In this document: one piece after another, positions 50,201-60,606 of the stretch
Layout of the letters: each line of letters opens with the position of its first letter
Position numbering within the stretch: the stretch's first letter is position 1
NCBI GenBank assembly: GCA_037957365.1
Contig: JARHVA010000002.1
Span: 1,378,001 to 1,442,000, forward strand
Length of the DNA stretch: 64,000 bases
Reading direction: 5' to 3'
DNA from: Torreya grandis
Lineage: Eukaryota; Streptophyta; Pinopsida; Cupressales; Taxaceae
Notes under the pieces: generated by a model
Database searches by the model: none
Told to the model about the DNA's origin: nothing
The model's input: only the letters and a program-made list of their open reading frames with translations
Position numbers and translations under genes: made by a program

Positions 50201-52934
50201 TATATATTGACTGAGATAGCCTGATCTTGCCCTTACCTGTAGGCTATTATGCTTTGCCTAGAGATTATGAATCTCATCATATCTATGGATGATATGTCTA
50301 GCAGTTTAATTCATCATATTAACCTCCCAAGCATTCTACATGCACTTTGAACTCACTAGACTGAGGTTTTTCCTAGATGACTGAGAAACCCTAAGTGTAG
50401 ATTGTTGTAGGTCACATGAGCTCACTTAAACATTGTTCATGATGTGTAGATGCTTTCATTGAATCCTTCTGGGTCTAAAAATGTAATATTTAACTAGTTT
50501 CCTTCTTGAAATCCTTAAAACACCATTCTAGAATCAGTTTTAGGTCATGGTTAGACTGAGATGCTCTACTTCTAAACCCTGCTTATAGGTTGTTATTTGC
50601 TTTAACTAAGAGTGGTCATGATGTGAAAATACCTCCTTGAACCCACCTTGAAGTCATGAAAAATCTATATCACATTGAACTTACTTTAGATAGGCTAAAA
50701 ACCATAAAAGTACATTGCCTAATTCACTATTTGCTTATCTTACCTATCTGACCCCTGTAGGTGTCTATTCCCATGCTAGAAGGATACCTATAGGTGACCA
50801 TAGGCTTATAATATCATGTCTTAATCTTCTATTCATAACCTTTAAGACATTTGTGTACCATTCCATTAGTTGAACCATCTTAGTCATGAGAGTTTGTCCT
50901 ATTTTCTTCTTTAGATGCCAAAAGACCACTCAAGCTTTTAAACCTATATACATTAATGGAGTATTTTAGTGTTTTTGGAGGCATATTTGAGGCCTTCAAC
51001 AACCCCTTTCCCCTTACTATTTTACCTTTATTTTTTGCATGTACACTCTCTATGCTAGGGGCTATAGGATTCACCTAGATAGATGTCTTGGAAAAACTTG
51101 AAATCATGTTGAAAGAGGTCTATGGAAACCCCCTAGACCTCTATTTTGGCCTTTTGGGGCAACTTTCCTAGAATACATTCTCCATCTCAAACAACTTATC
51201 TTACTCCTTCCTTTGTCCTTTCAACACCTCCAACAAGTCTACAAGGGTCAAGTCACATGTTATAATCCAAAATTAGGGATTATTTCATGTTTCAAATATC
51301 CACACAAGAATCATCAAGGCTCTGCTCATACACCTATAGATAAACATCTCAAACATAAGTACTAAAGCTTCTCTAGTTATCATGGAATGAGTAGTATACA
51401 TTGTCATTTGATTCTAATGGTCCAAGGCCTACTTCAATACCCTCAAATGAACATTTCATATCTCAAAAGGATTGAAACCAATAGAAAGGCTCTAATGACA
51501 TCATCATGAGATGCTTGTATGTGAAAATGAGTTGAATGTGGACAGTGAGTATGGAAAAGAGCAACAAGGTGGACAAAAGGCCTCACAAGTAGCCAAAACT
51601 CATTGTCAATTTCTTCAAATGCATGATTTCCACAAAGGAGACATTAATAAAAGTTCTAAAACATCCTTCCAACATAAAAATTACTTTCATATACATGGAG
51701 TAGAACAAGTAGAGGCATCTCATGACTATTTTAGCATGGTGAATGAGCTTATGAACACACTTGCACCTTTTCCAAACATCTAAATGGACTCTTTCAAACT
51801 CCTAATGACCTGGACAACTAATACACACTAATTTCCATCCCATGGACAAGTTGAACAAGCTTTAAACCTGTGACTGTAAGTGAAATTGGGCAAAGAGTTG
51901 ACAATGGAGAAAGACAAGATTGTAAGCTACCCAAAAGATGACATGTTGAAACCAAAACATTGAAGGAGGTGGTCCTATGACCTTGAGACTTATGTTACAT
52001 CATTTTACAATTACATGAGACCCCTATAAGAGAACAACACTCTGAAAACAAGAAATTTTCCTGAGACTACACATGTAGCACCTTCCTATAACATGGACTA
52101 ATTTACTCATCAATACATTATGAAACATGAAACTAAGAATGGAAACCATATTAAGAGGTAGAAAAAAATATTTTTGAACCAACATCACAAATCGGTTCAT
52201 ATGGATTTGACCATAATTGAGCAAAACATATAGGGTGCATAAAATAGGTAGTAAAAAAGTATAGTCAACTCCCTGAGGATGGTTCATGAAGCACAGATCA
52301 CCATTATTCAAAATATTTATATGAAAATGAAGGTATATGAGTGTAATACAACTTTCCAAAAGCATTTTTCCTGAAACCTCTTCATCTGTTCGTACTGAGC
52401 AAAAACCTAAAGGTCACTTCTGTATGTTTAGAAATGCAAAAAAGAAGTAGAACGGTTTTGGATTTAAAATGACACTTCCAAAGAAAACCAAACATGGATA
52501 CGAGTGTTAAGAATATTAAGAGGCTTTCCATGATATTTTTCCACATGGCACACTTCCCCATGGGTCGTATAAGTGCCATTTTCTCTCTTTTTTAGTTGGT
52601 TTCTTAGATTTTAGTTAGACAACCTATAATATTCTAATGTAACTGACATCCCTGACAATTAAATTAACTTATTAGATATTTTAAAGTAAAATATGACACT
52701 TGGGCACCTTGGGAACTATGACACTTGCATTTATGACTCTTAAAAGCACATTAAATGACCCAAAATGACAAATAAGCTAATGAAACCATGACTAAGGCTA
52801 TAAATACATTATATAACATCAATAAAACCATAATATAGTCTATGACAAAGATTTATACCCATAGAATATCTAAAAATCAAATGTTTTTAGCTATAGGGGT
52901 CCAAATTTGACCTAAAAATCAAATTTGGTCAACA
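47234..52934 (-). repeat. 5' LTR (5.7 kb) of long-LTR element
   Basis: Partner of 37,228-42,927. On the minus strand the interior begins directly after it with acaatttttggcacgtct, the position and ttttggc wording expected for a plant gypsy primer-binding region. Gag starts about 160 bases further on. Confidence 0.92.
49810..50022 (+). other. Small ORF in the LTR, antisense to the element (right copy)
   Basis: Same 70-codon frame as at 39,816-40,028, starting MDSSYSSIEQTWFPSPQ and ending VHVLPYLH. Differences between the copies are mostly substitutions, without frameshift or stop. Confidence 0.25.
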
Positions 52935-55900
52935 CTACTCTAAGGTGGTTTATTTTTTCTCTCTAGCATTCCTTTATTACTCTGTAGTGACTGATGCCTA
53001 TTCTAAAGTCAATTTTAGGGGTTCGTCCAAAATGTGAAAAGTGTGTTGTCCTAAAAGAAGGAGATAATATATTATGTCTACAAATTATAAATGAACGGGA
53101 AGGCAGAAAAAGAAGCAAACTACATGGAAATTTAGATGTAAAAAAAGAAAAATCCAAATCAAGACCAAAAAACTTGAAACAAAGCCAAATAGAAGTTGAA
53201 AAAGAGTCTTGCAGCCTGACTGCAAATTAGTAGGGAAATTTTGTATCCTTTGAGCTTGAATCCATGAGTTTATAGGTAAATTTGTGGCTTGAGACACGTA
53301 TGCCATTAATACTTTCACTTTATCTTGGATGAGTTTGAAACTGGAAGAAACTCATAAACAAATGAGGATGAAAGGTACTGGGTCCCACTGGGAATGCTAG
53401 AATATAGTTGAAACTATCCAAACAATCCACAAGGGTTTGACAAAGGATAAAAAATCAAAATGTTTGTGATTTTTAGGAAAAAGTGAGAAGCGTAGAGGTG
53501 TTATCAAATTTGTTAACTTGCACAAACTTAAGGTTGGATGCTACAAGAACCAGGTAAAGGCTAGACACAAACAACAAAACTATTGAAAATAGTAAAGTCA
53601 AATATATCTAATCACCTAACCATAAAATAGAAAGTAACTTTTTGAAGGGAAATACAATTTATAAATGAAAATTATATTGTATTCAAAAGGAAAGTATCTT
53701 TTAATAAGAAAAGTAGAATTTCATAAGGGAAATGATGATTTAGAAGTAATGTGTTTTGGATTAAAATGATAATTCAAAGAGAAAGCATGCTACTTCAAAA
53801 TGTAAACTATGTCTATTTATAAATGTAAACTAGCTCATCGTATACATCTAACCCTCACAATATATCAAATCTCAATAATAAATGTTTTCACCTTAGCTAG
53901 AAAGATGCCCCGATATCACTACTCCTAATGATGCCAATATGTCTATCAACTTGTGATCTAAGTTTGTCCAGTCAAGGAGGAGATGGCTAAGGGTCTACAA
54001 TCTAGAATTAGGCATGCATGGAATTCCCCAACGAAAGTTTTCTTCAATATAACACATAAATCAACCTAGAGAGAGAAAAATCAATTAATTGCATAACAAT
54101 GGAAACAAAAAATGAGCATTAAATGGATGTACTTTTATAAAGTAATTTTTTTGTCATTGAGTAGTCTAATTTTTAAAAATTAACTAAGTTTTATTTATTA
54201 TTTTATATACTACATTTAAGCTTAATTAAATGTTTATATTTAATTACTACAATATAAGCAAGTGTTGTGATGTTGCTTTAGTATGATTTGGGCAACACTT
54301 CAGGGGACGGTTCTACCTCAATTGGTGATAGAACTTCCAGGAGCCATAACTTTTGAACCATGGCTCCATTTGACTCCCCGTTTGAAACGTTGGAAAGCTA
54401 AGAATGAGGAGAATGCGATGAGATGAAATTGAGCTATGCTCAATGGTTTTTGACCTCAAAAAACCCAATGGAAGTGCCTAAAATTTTAATTTTTTTAGTG
54501 TTATGTAAAAATAGAAAGTTTCTAAAAATAGTAATTTCTCGAATTTTGTGTTGTTGCAAATCATAGAATTTGAACCACTTCATCTCCCTCAATATTGGTG
54601 ACCTTCCACATCCTCCTCATGCCTTCAAAATATGTATAAATAAATATGTAGCCCAAGAAGGGGATCAAACATCTCTTTCCAGAGATAAACATATGTTTGT
54701 ATCTGCAATCTTGTGAGCAATAAGACATCTCTTCCCAGAGATAGCATTATTATGATAATTGTGTTATTTTTGTGTTCTTGAAATATATTTCAACCAAAAC
54801 CCCTGAGTTTTGGGTCATAATACCTACTTCTAGGAGCAATATTTAAAGTTCATTAGGGTTGAGATGTTAATGGTAGTCATGAAGTTTAGTAGGTCTAATG
54901 AAGTGTTATAGGGACATAGATAAAGCCAAAGACAATTCTGATCTGTTGAAATTGTTTTGGTCACATTGATTTTGATTATCTTGCTAAATTGTTGTTTTTC
55001 ACTTTTAGACACATTCATGGTTGTTCAAATTATAGTTGTCTATCATGTCTACATGGAAACCAAACAAGCATTAACGTATCTCAGTCCAATTCATATCATT
55101 AATCATAAAGTCCAAAATAATTACATTAGATTATACTTTATAATGCAAACACAAACTTCATATGGTGATCACACATTCATACATGGTATTCGAGTGACTT
55201 AAAATAATATAAATAGTCACCAAGTATTATATTCATCCTCAATGGGATCTCTAAATGTGTGCTTTACTTCCACACAATTAATGCTTCAAGAGACCAATCT
55301 AACTATCGGTATAGATTTTAAATAGAATAGGCTATAATTTATATACCAATGGATGTGTGAATTTATAGATTCCACACAACAATCATTGCGTATAAGCCTT
55401 AAAATGACTGCTCCTGACTCAGACTGGTGGGATCTCTACCACATGGCAAGATCATAGAGGATTCCCACAATGATCTAAATCTAAATCATAATTTATAATG
55501 CCAAAGGACTTATTCAAGATCTAATCAGTTTTAAATTAATGGATCTCGCATATCACTTTTGTTTCACAACTTACTCATCTTTAAACTACAACCAAATGTC
55601 ACAACCTCATACATCAACACTGCTACAAGGTTTACACATCTACAAACTTGATTTGTCTATGACTCACAAAAAATTTAAAATAATAATACTTTTTCCATAA
55701 AACACTAAATAAGTGTCAAAACTCTTTCCATACAACACTAAACAGTGCCAAATTTTGTATTGCATCTAACACAGTATACAAAATGATCATAATGTATTAT
55801 ATTGTCAGAAACTATAACCAAAAGTGTCATTGTTTTATCTTTATTGACCAAATAAGTAATTGGAAATGGCCCCAAAGGTGTAAGTTATGGCAAAAAGGAT

Positions 55901-56480
55901 GTAATTTTTTTTTTTTTGATAAAGTGGGGATTTGTAAAGTGAAAGAGTGTAAATCGGAAGTTGTACCTCTTTCGTAACCCATGGTTGTTGATCTTGTATA
56001 ATCTTTTGTGCACAAGGCATTAAGAAACAATATTGTGCTATGTATGGAAGAGATGATGTTGCAACAATTGATATAATTTGAGTATTGTGAAGTTATAATT
56101 ACAGTAACTATTTCAAATGGAAAATTTTAAGGGTTTTCATTAAATACTATTTTGGTGGCTCTTTATGATTTTAATGATATTAAGGTTTTGATAAATGTGT
56201 GGGTTAATTCAATTGGTGGGTTATAACACATTTTTTGTTTTTCTTTATTTGTGTTTAAGCATATTTTAATTTAATTTGTAAGTATGCACAGTTACAAGAT
56301 CAATCAAACAATATTCTTTTCACTTTTTATGCACGAAGATTTAAGCAACCAAAATCTTATATTTCATGGAGATGACAATAGAAAGTGAGGTTTTGTATTT
56401 CTTCATATGACATAGTGAGGAGATGATTCATTTCATTGTGAATTTGAATAATGGAAAAATAATGGGAAGAATAAAACAAT
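52935..56480. other. Unassigned region right of the long-LTR element
   Basis: No supported gene. The segment 54,290-54,480 (cataacttttgaaccatggc ... cgttggaaagcta) recalls a motif common in long plant LTRs, and a 19-base direct repeat lies at 54,669 and 54,725, so part of this region may be an unrecognised LTR. Short open frames at 52,994-53,230 and 54,957-55,202 match nothing I know. Confidence 0.35.
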
Positions 56481-56580
56481 ATAAAACATGCAAGTGTTGA
56501 ATATATAGAATTATATAATAAAAATATAATGTATATACTATATTATAATGCATTCTTATATCATATATACATTATAATGT

Positions 56581-56582
56581 AT

Positions 56583-56641
<59 letters not shown>
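56581..56641. repeat. (TA)n microsatellite
   Basis: About 60 bases of nearly pure ta dinucleotide, interrupted once, inside a longer AT-rich stretch (56,480-56,650) at the left edge of the ORF1-only LINE. Confidence 0.95.
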
Positions 56642-56642
<1 letters not shown>

Positions 56643-56649
56643 TAATTTT

Positions 56650-58252
56650 GCATAGCTACGATGAAATTTACACGACCTTCCGCTGCTAGGGTTAAAATTA
56701 ACCCTGAAATCTCCATCTTGATCGGCTAGGTGGGAAAAGAAAGCCTGCGATCGCCTGTTTGTCAGCCTTGGACGAAGGAGGACGCGAGAGGCTTTGGAGA
56801 CAAGGCTGGGCTCCAAGCATCGATGGTAGGTCTGGGGGAAGCGACGATCGGTGAAGGGCAGGCTGGGGTGAGGGGAGTGTCAAGGAAGGTGTCTGTGGCG
56901 ACAGGTGTTTAATGTCTAGGGCAGGCATTTTTATCTTGCAAGGAGGAATTGCAAACAATTGGGACTACATTTAGTCAATTGGCTTATCAGAGTAAATAGC
57001 CAAAGGCCCTAGGAGCTGCTAAGGCTTCACCTGTAGACATTTTTGAGAAAGAGGCCTTGGAGGAAGTGCTTGAAAGTGAGGATTGGTATGTGAAAGGGGG
57101 TTTAGTGTGCAGGTTTGATAGATTTGGCCTACCTTTTTTAGCTTTCATCAGTTTATTTTTTATTCGTGGCAGCTAATGTTGGAAGACAGCTTAGAATTAT
57201 ATCCTTGTGCTATAAGTTTTTTTATTGTGGTTTTTTATTTTCTTGTAAATCGTAACACAATCTTACAAACCAAATCTTGGAACTTTGATCACCATCTCCT
57301 TCTTCTAAAACTCCAATTTCTATTGTTTAATCCTTTAGTAGAAAACCTCTCTCACATACCCATCCGGGTGCAATTGCCTTATCTTCCTCTCCAATTTTGG
57401 TTAGATTTTGCGCTGGTGGCTATTGGAAAAACCCTGGGGGAATTACCGGAAATTGATGCTGCTTCTTTGAATTTTACGCAAACTATTTTTGCCAAGGTTC
57501 TTGTCTATATGGATATTTCCAAGGAACTCTCTGAATTGATCAAGTTGAAAGTTAATGGCAGATTTTGGTCTCAAACCCTTGATTATGAGGGTCTTCCCTT
57601 CAAGTGTCAGAAGTGCTTCGAAATTGGTCATCTTTTTTATTCTTGCTAAAGATCCAAACGTAAAGTGGCCTCTTCATGGTGGAAGGAAGCAAGTGAAGAG
57701 ATTCTCACAATGTTTCCGGTAAGTGATCCTATTTTGCCTTCAGAAGTTGTTCCTGAAGTCCTTAAAGAGGAGGAACTGAACGCAGGTATGGTTAATTTGG
57801 TAAAGTCACCTCCATTTTCGAAGGTTGTTGGATCAACTGAGATTAGTAACAAGGTTTTAGTTAGTAGTAATAAGGCCTATAGAAGCTCATTTGTGGGTAA
57901 GTGTATTTCTCCAAGTTTGGATTCAGGTACTTTGAGTAAATCAGAGGAATGGACGATAGTAAGTAATAAGAAAAAAGATCGTTTCATACCTAGTTCCCCA
58001 TCTAGGATTCTTTGCTCACATAGCAAAGTGAATAAGAGTGAAACATAGTAAAATTGAGTTTTAGGCCTATGTATTTTTTGTTTTTTTTGTTAAGATGAAG
58101 TATTTTTTAATACTTTTTGGTAGTTGGTATTAATTGAAGTATGCTAGTCAAATGCCTTGACACCTTTACCATCAAGCTATGCCTATTTGGTTTTTTGAGT
58201 ATATTTGATATCGGGAAGGGGCCCCGTAAACCCTGAAATTGATCAAAAAAAA
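56650..58252 (+). mobile_element. ORF1-only LINE derivative
   Basis: A GC-richer 5' segment (56,650-56,930) is followed by LINE ORF1 coding sequence (about 57,020-58,048), a short 3' region and an oligo-A tail at 58,245-58,252. The tail is preceded by ggggccccgtaaaccc, a plant-LINE-like 3' end. No endonuclease or RT follows ORF1: stop to A-tail is only about 200 bases. It resembles in layout the ORF1-only, L1-dependent elements known in mammals (HAL1). No target-site duplication could be fixed because both flanks are AT repeats. Confidence 0.68.
57020..58048 (+). pseudogene. LINE ORF1: DUF4283 plus CCHC zinc knuckle, nearly intact
   Basis: RNA-binding ORF1 of an L1-type LINE. An early segment reads EDWYVKGGLVCRFDRFG (about 57,079-57,128). 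After a frameshift (57,110-57,140) the frame is continuous from 57,140 to 58,048 with one in-frame TAA (57,647-57,649). Visible parts are WQLMLEDSLELYPC, SWNFDHHLLLLK, IPIRVQLPYLPLQFW (about 57,356-57,400) and the knuckle CQKCFEIGHLFYSC (CX2CX4HX4C, about 57,605-57,646). A Ser/Lys-rich tail ends at the TAG at 58,046. The TAA lies directly after the last Cys and could come from CAA by one C-to-T change. The ATG at 57,176 is internal to the domain, so it is not the true start. Confidence 0.8.
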
Positions 58253-58859
58253 TCATATAGTATATTATGATTAGTATATTATTATACAATATATATATAT
58301 ATTATTGTTATATTATATTTATATATTACAATTTTTTTGAGTTTGCTTTTAGGGTTGGAGGGACCCCTACTCGATAAAAAGGAATGAGAAAACTATTGGC
58401 ATGGCTTGAGGAATAATTCCAACAAGGCATATGACCATACATAATCCAAAAAACTATTATATTTAATATTGTTCGAGATTACAAAAAAAAAATATTTAAT
58501 AGTCATCCCCATAACAAAAAATCAACTGACAGACATTAACAAAGCCATACAAGACTTGATCCATACATTAATCTGAGATGTTCACCACCTCTGATATCAT
58601 CTCACCCCAGTTTCAACATACCACCTTGTTGTCCAACAAGCCCTGAATCCTTGACTAAGGAGATGACCTTGCTCTACCAACTAACTGCCTTGAACCTACA
58701 ACTGATAGCATCACCACCGACTCCTTATCCTTCATCTTATAGTTATTGGCCCGAAGCTTAAGCTATGCCATGTCTGAATGACCTCGTTTTGTTGGGGTGA
58801 GCACCCCCCATGGCACCTATAACACCCAGATCAGGGGGAAATTGACATTTGAAGAAGCC

Positions 58860-59686
58860 ACAGGCCAAAAAATTTATGGCCACCACCCATTCCTAAGCCC
58901 TGCAAGTATCTTGCCACATTGTGAAGCCCAATAGAGTAGCTTTGAAAGTTTCAATATCCAGCGTGATCACCTCCTTAGCCAACTCCTTAACATCCATATT
59001 AGCTGACTCCAATTCCTCGACCAAATGCAAAAGGGCTACAAAATGATTCTCTAGCTCCCGAAAAAACACTTAAGGGATGAAACCCAAGCCATCCTTACCA
59101 GAGAAAGGGAGAGGAGCAAAAGACCCACCTGGAAAATCTGCCAGTCTCACTAGAAAATCCACTCAATATTTTGTGGCCACAAAAAACTCAACCATTTTCG
59201 TCACTTGCTCTTTATCATAAATGAGCATCAAAAGATTCATGGCAAACAGGGAAGCCATCTCCAAATTACCATGCCACCTCAAGCTCCTTTCTAGTACCTC
59301 ACCACCCAGAACTTCCAGAATAGCTTGAGTCACTTCTAGGGTAGGATCCCAAAAAATATGATTCAACCGTGCCATCGAGACAAGGCCCACAAAACCCATT
59401 TTGCTCTTTGTCCCATGCCCAAAAACCACAGGGAAAGCCAAAGACTCCACACAACTCTGTGCCATCCTACCAGCGCCCCAACCCTTCACTCTGAAGAAAT
59501 TAGGCAATAAAGTAAAAACCAAGAAAAACCAATGTAATAAAAAACCGTTGCCAACTTGCACCAATTGAAATGATTATAGATCAAACATTCCACATGAACT
59601 AGATAAAAGATACTAAAGGGCAGCTCATCAATACTCAACACACCATCAATCTCCACATGCATTATAAAGTTGTTGACATTATTCAA
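58860..59686 (-). pseudogene. Coding-like block after RNase H in the truncated LINE
   Basis: A 133-codon open frame (59,564-59,163; its first codon is not established) continues in frame past single stops to about 58,740. It includes FWDPTLEVTQAILEVLGGE, RSLRWHGNLEMASLFAMNLL and a helical VFFRELENHFVALLHLVEEL segment. Upstream, 59,686-59,486 is open in another frame. No domain is recognised. The preserved reading frame, with TAG and TGA where Trp or Gln would fit, suggests former coding. Together with 4,757-5,800 it is the second case in this window of coding-like sequence after LINE RNase H. Confidence 0.45.
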
Positions 59687-59885
59687 AAATTGAAATTAAC
59701 CACCTTGCTAAAATCTTCCGAGGCTTCCCTTACGTTATTCGACCGCTTGACTTCATTTTGCTCGATCCCAACATTAGCTAAAAAATCAGCCACTTGGTTG
59801 GCCTCCCTATAACAATGTGAGCACTTCCAATTTTGAAATTTGGAAACATCACCCCAAACTTTCTCAAAGATATTATTCAAATTCT
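59683..59885 (-). pseudogene. LINE RNase H C-terminal fragment
   Basis: The frame reads FQNWKCSHCYREANQVADFL followed by ANVG, the closing H-x-YREANQVAD-x-LAN signature of the RNase H domain in plant L1 LINE ORF2. The catalytic Asp of the AD pair is present. The rest of the domain is absent because of 5' truncation. Confidence 0.82.
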
Positions 59886-60398
59886 ATGATTTAGCCCCTT
59901 GTTTTTACAATATTATTTAAGCAATTAGATGTTAATAATAAGCGAATAAGCATGTATGGTTAAGGTAAAGGGGGATAATAATACCACATCAAGGGAAAGG
60001 GGGCTAATAGTACTACACCCACGAGTTGACAACATGTAGCCATTAATAAAAAAATGCAAGAAACTTTGACACCTATAAGACCACAAAGTTGAGTGAGAAG
60101 ACCACTTTTAAACAGGAATTTGGGGTTCCTTCGTAGTGATTACCTAAAAGTTAAAAGAACACAAGAAACCTTGAAAATGATTCTGGATAGTATGGATATG
60201 AGTGAGACCAAGAGACTCTAGGAAAGGATCGTCTTCTTGCCAACAAATTTGCCGTGAGATATTTTAGAGGATTAGAGTCAACCAGGGGATTAAGGCAAGA
60301 TTATGGATTTTTTAGGTTCTATATTAATTCATGTTGTTGTGGTCTATGGAGAGAGATTAAGGAATTTTTAAGATTTGTATTAGTTCGCATTGTTTTAT
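59886..60398. other. Gap between LINE and hAT-like element, no gene seen
   Basis: About 500 bases of ordinary AT-rich DNA. No open frame with a known motif was seen. Confidence 0.4.
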
Positions 60399-60480
60399 TT
60401 ATAGTTATCAGGTTCGGAAATTCGGATGCATTCGGGAGGCCAAAAAAATACGGAAATGCGGAATTCTTGAAAAGGTAAAA

Positions 60481-60535
60481 ATCCGGTAAAATCCGGTTTG
60501 GTAAAAATAAATCCGGTAAAATCCGGTTTGGTAAA

Positions 60536-60540
<5 letters not shown>
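60481..60540. repeat. Two 30-bp tandem subterminal repeats
   Basis: Two consecutive 30-base units, each containing atccggtaaaatccggtttg, at 60,481-60,510 and 60,511-60,540, differ at one base. They lie about 80 bases inside the left end of the hAT-like element, where hAT transposases typically bind short repeats. Confidence 0.85.

Positions 60541-60542
<2 letters not shown>

Positions 60543-60604
<62 letters not shown>
60543..60604. repeat. (AT)n-(TATG)n compound microsatellite
   Basis: About 17 at units followed by about seven tatg units, inside the hAT-like element. Confidence 0.95.

Positions 60605-60606
<2 letters not shown>

Larger units (their letters stand above)
37228..52934 (-). mobile_element. 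Ty3/gypsy LTR retrotransposon with 5.7 kb LTRs
   Basis: Two direct repeats of 5,700 bases (37,228-42,927) and 5,701 bases (47,234-52,934) flank an interior of only 4,306 bases. Both repeats begin TGTCA and end in caaca or taaca. The five bases outside are ctatt (37,223-37,227) and ctact (52,935-52,939), a target-site duplication with one transition. Gag, protease, RNase H, RT start and integrase end lie on the minus strand in the interior. The interior is internally deleted, so the element is non-autonomous. I see no clear polypurine tract next to the 3' LTR at 42,928. Confidence 0.9.
58332..59885 (-). mobile_element. 5'-truncated LINE
   Basis: On the minus strand it starts abruptly inside an RNase H domain (59,885) and ends in a short A-run, seen as a T-run at 58,332-58,338, preceded by a ggggtccctccaaccc motif. 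5' truncation is the usual result of incomplete LINE reverse transcription. Between RNase H and the tail lies about 1.3 kb that still looks coding. Confidence 0.65.

Noticed and set aside
52024..52365. 113-codon minus-strand frame inside the right 5.7 kb LTR
   Set aside because: The matching part of the left LTR does not keep it open, unlike the 70-codon antisense frame.
37228..52934. Segmental duplication explaining the 5.7 kb direct repeat
   Set aside because: TG...CA ends, a near-matching 5-bp flank duplication, and gag-pol remnants with a primer-binding-like start directly inside one repeat favour LTRs.
52994..53230. Short plus-strand frame with a C-x2-C and a lysine-rich tail
   Set aside because: No recognised domain, no second motif, no promoter or splice context; it is probably chance.
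56698..56958. Overlapping frames in both directions in a GC-richer patch
   Set aside because: Most likely the 5' region of the ORF1-only LINE; the minus-strand proline/serine frame shows no domain and the plus-strand one is not linked to the DUF4283 frame.
60391..60408. Target duplication atagttat/gtaactat for the DNA transposon
   Set aside because: These are inverted relative to each other and so belong to the TIR; the direct words tgttttat/ggttttat outside fit better.
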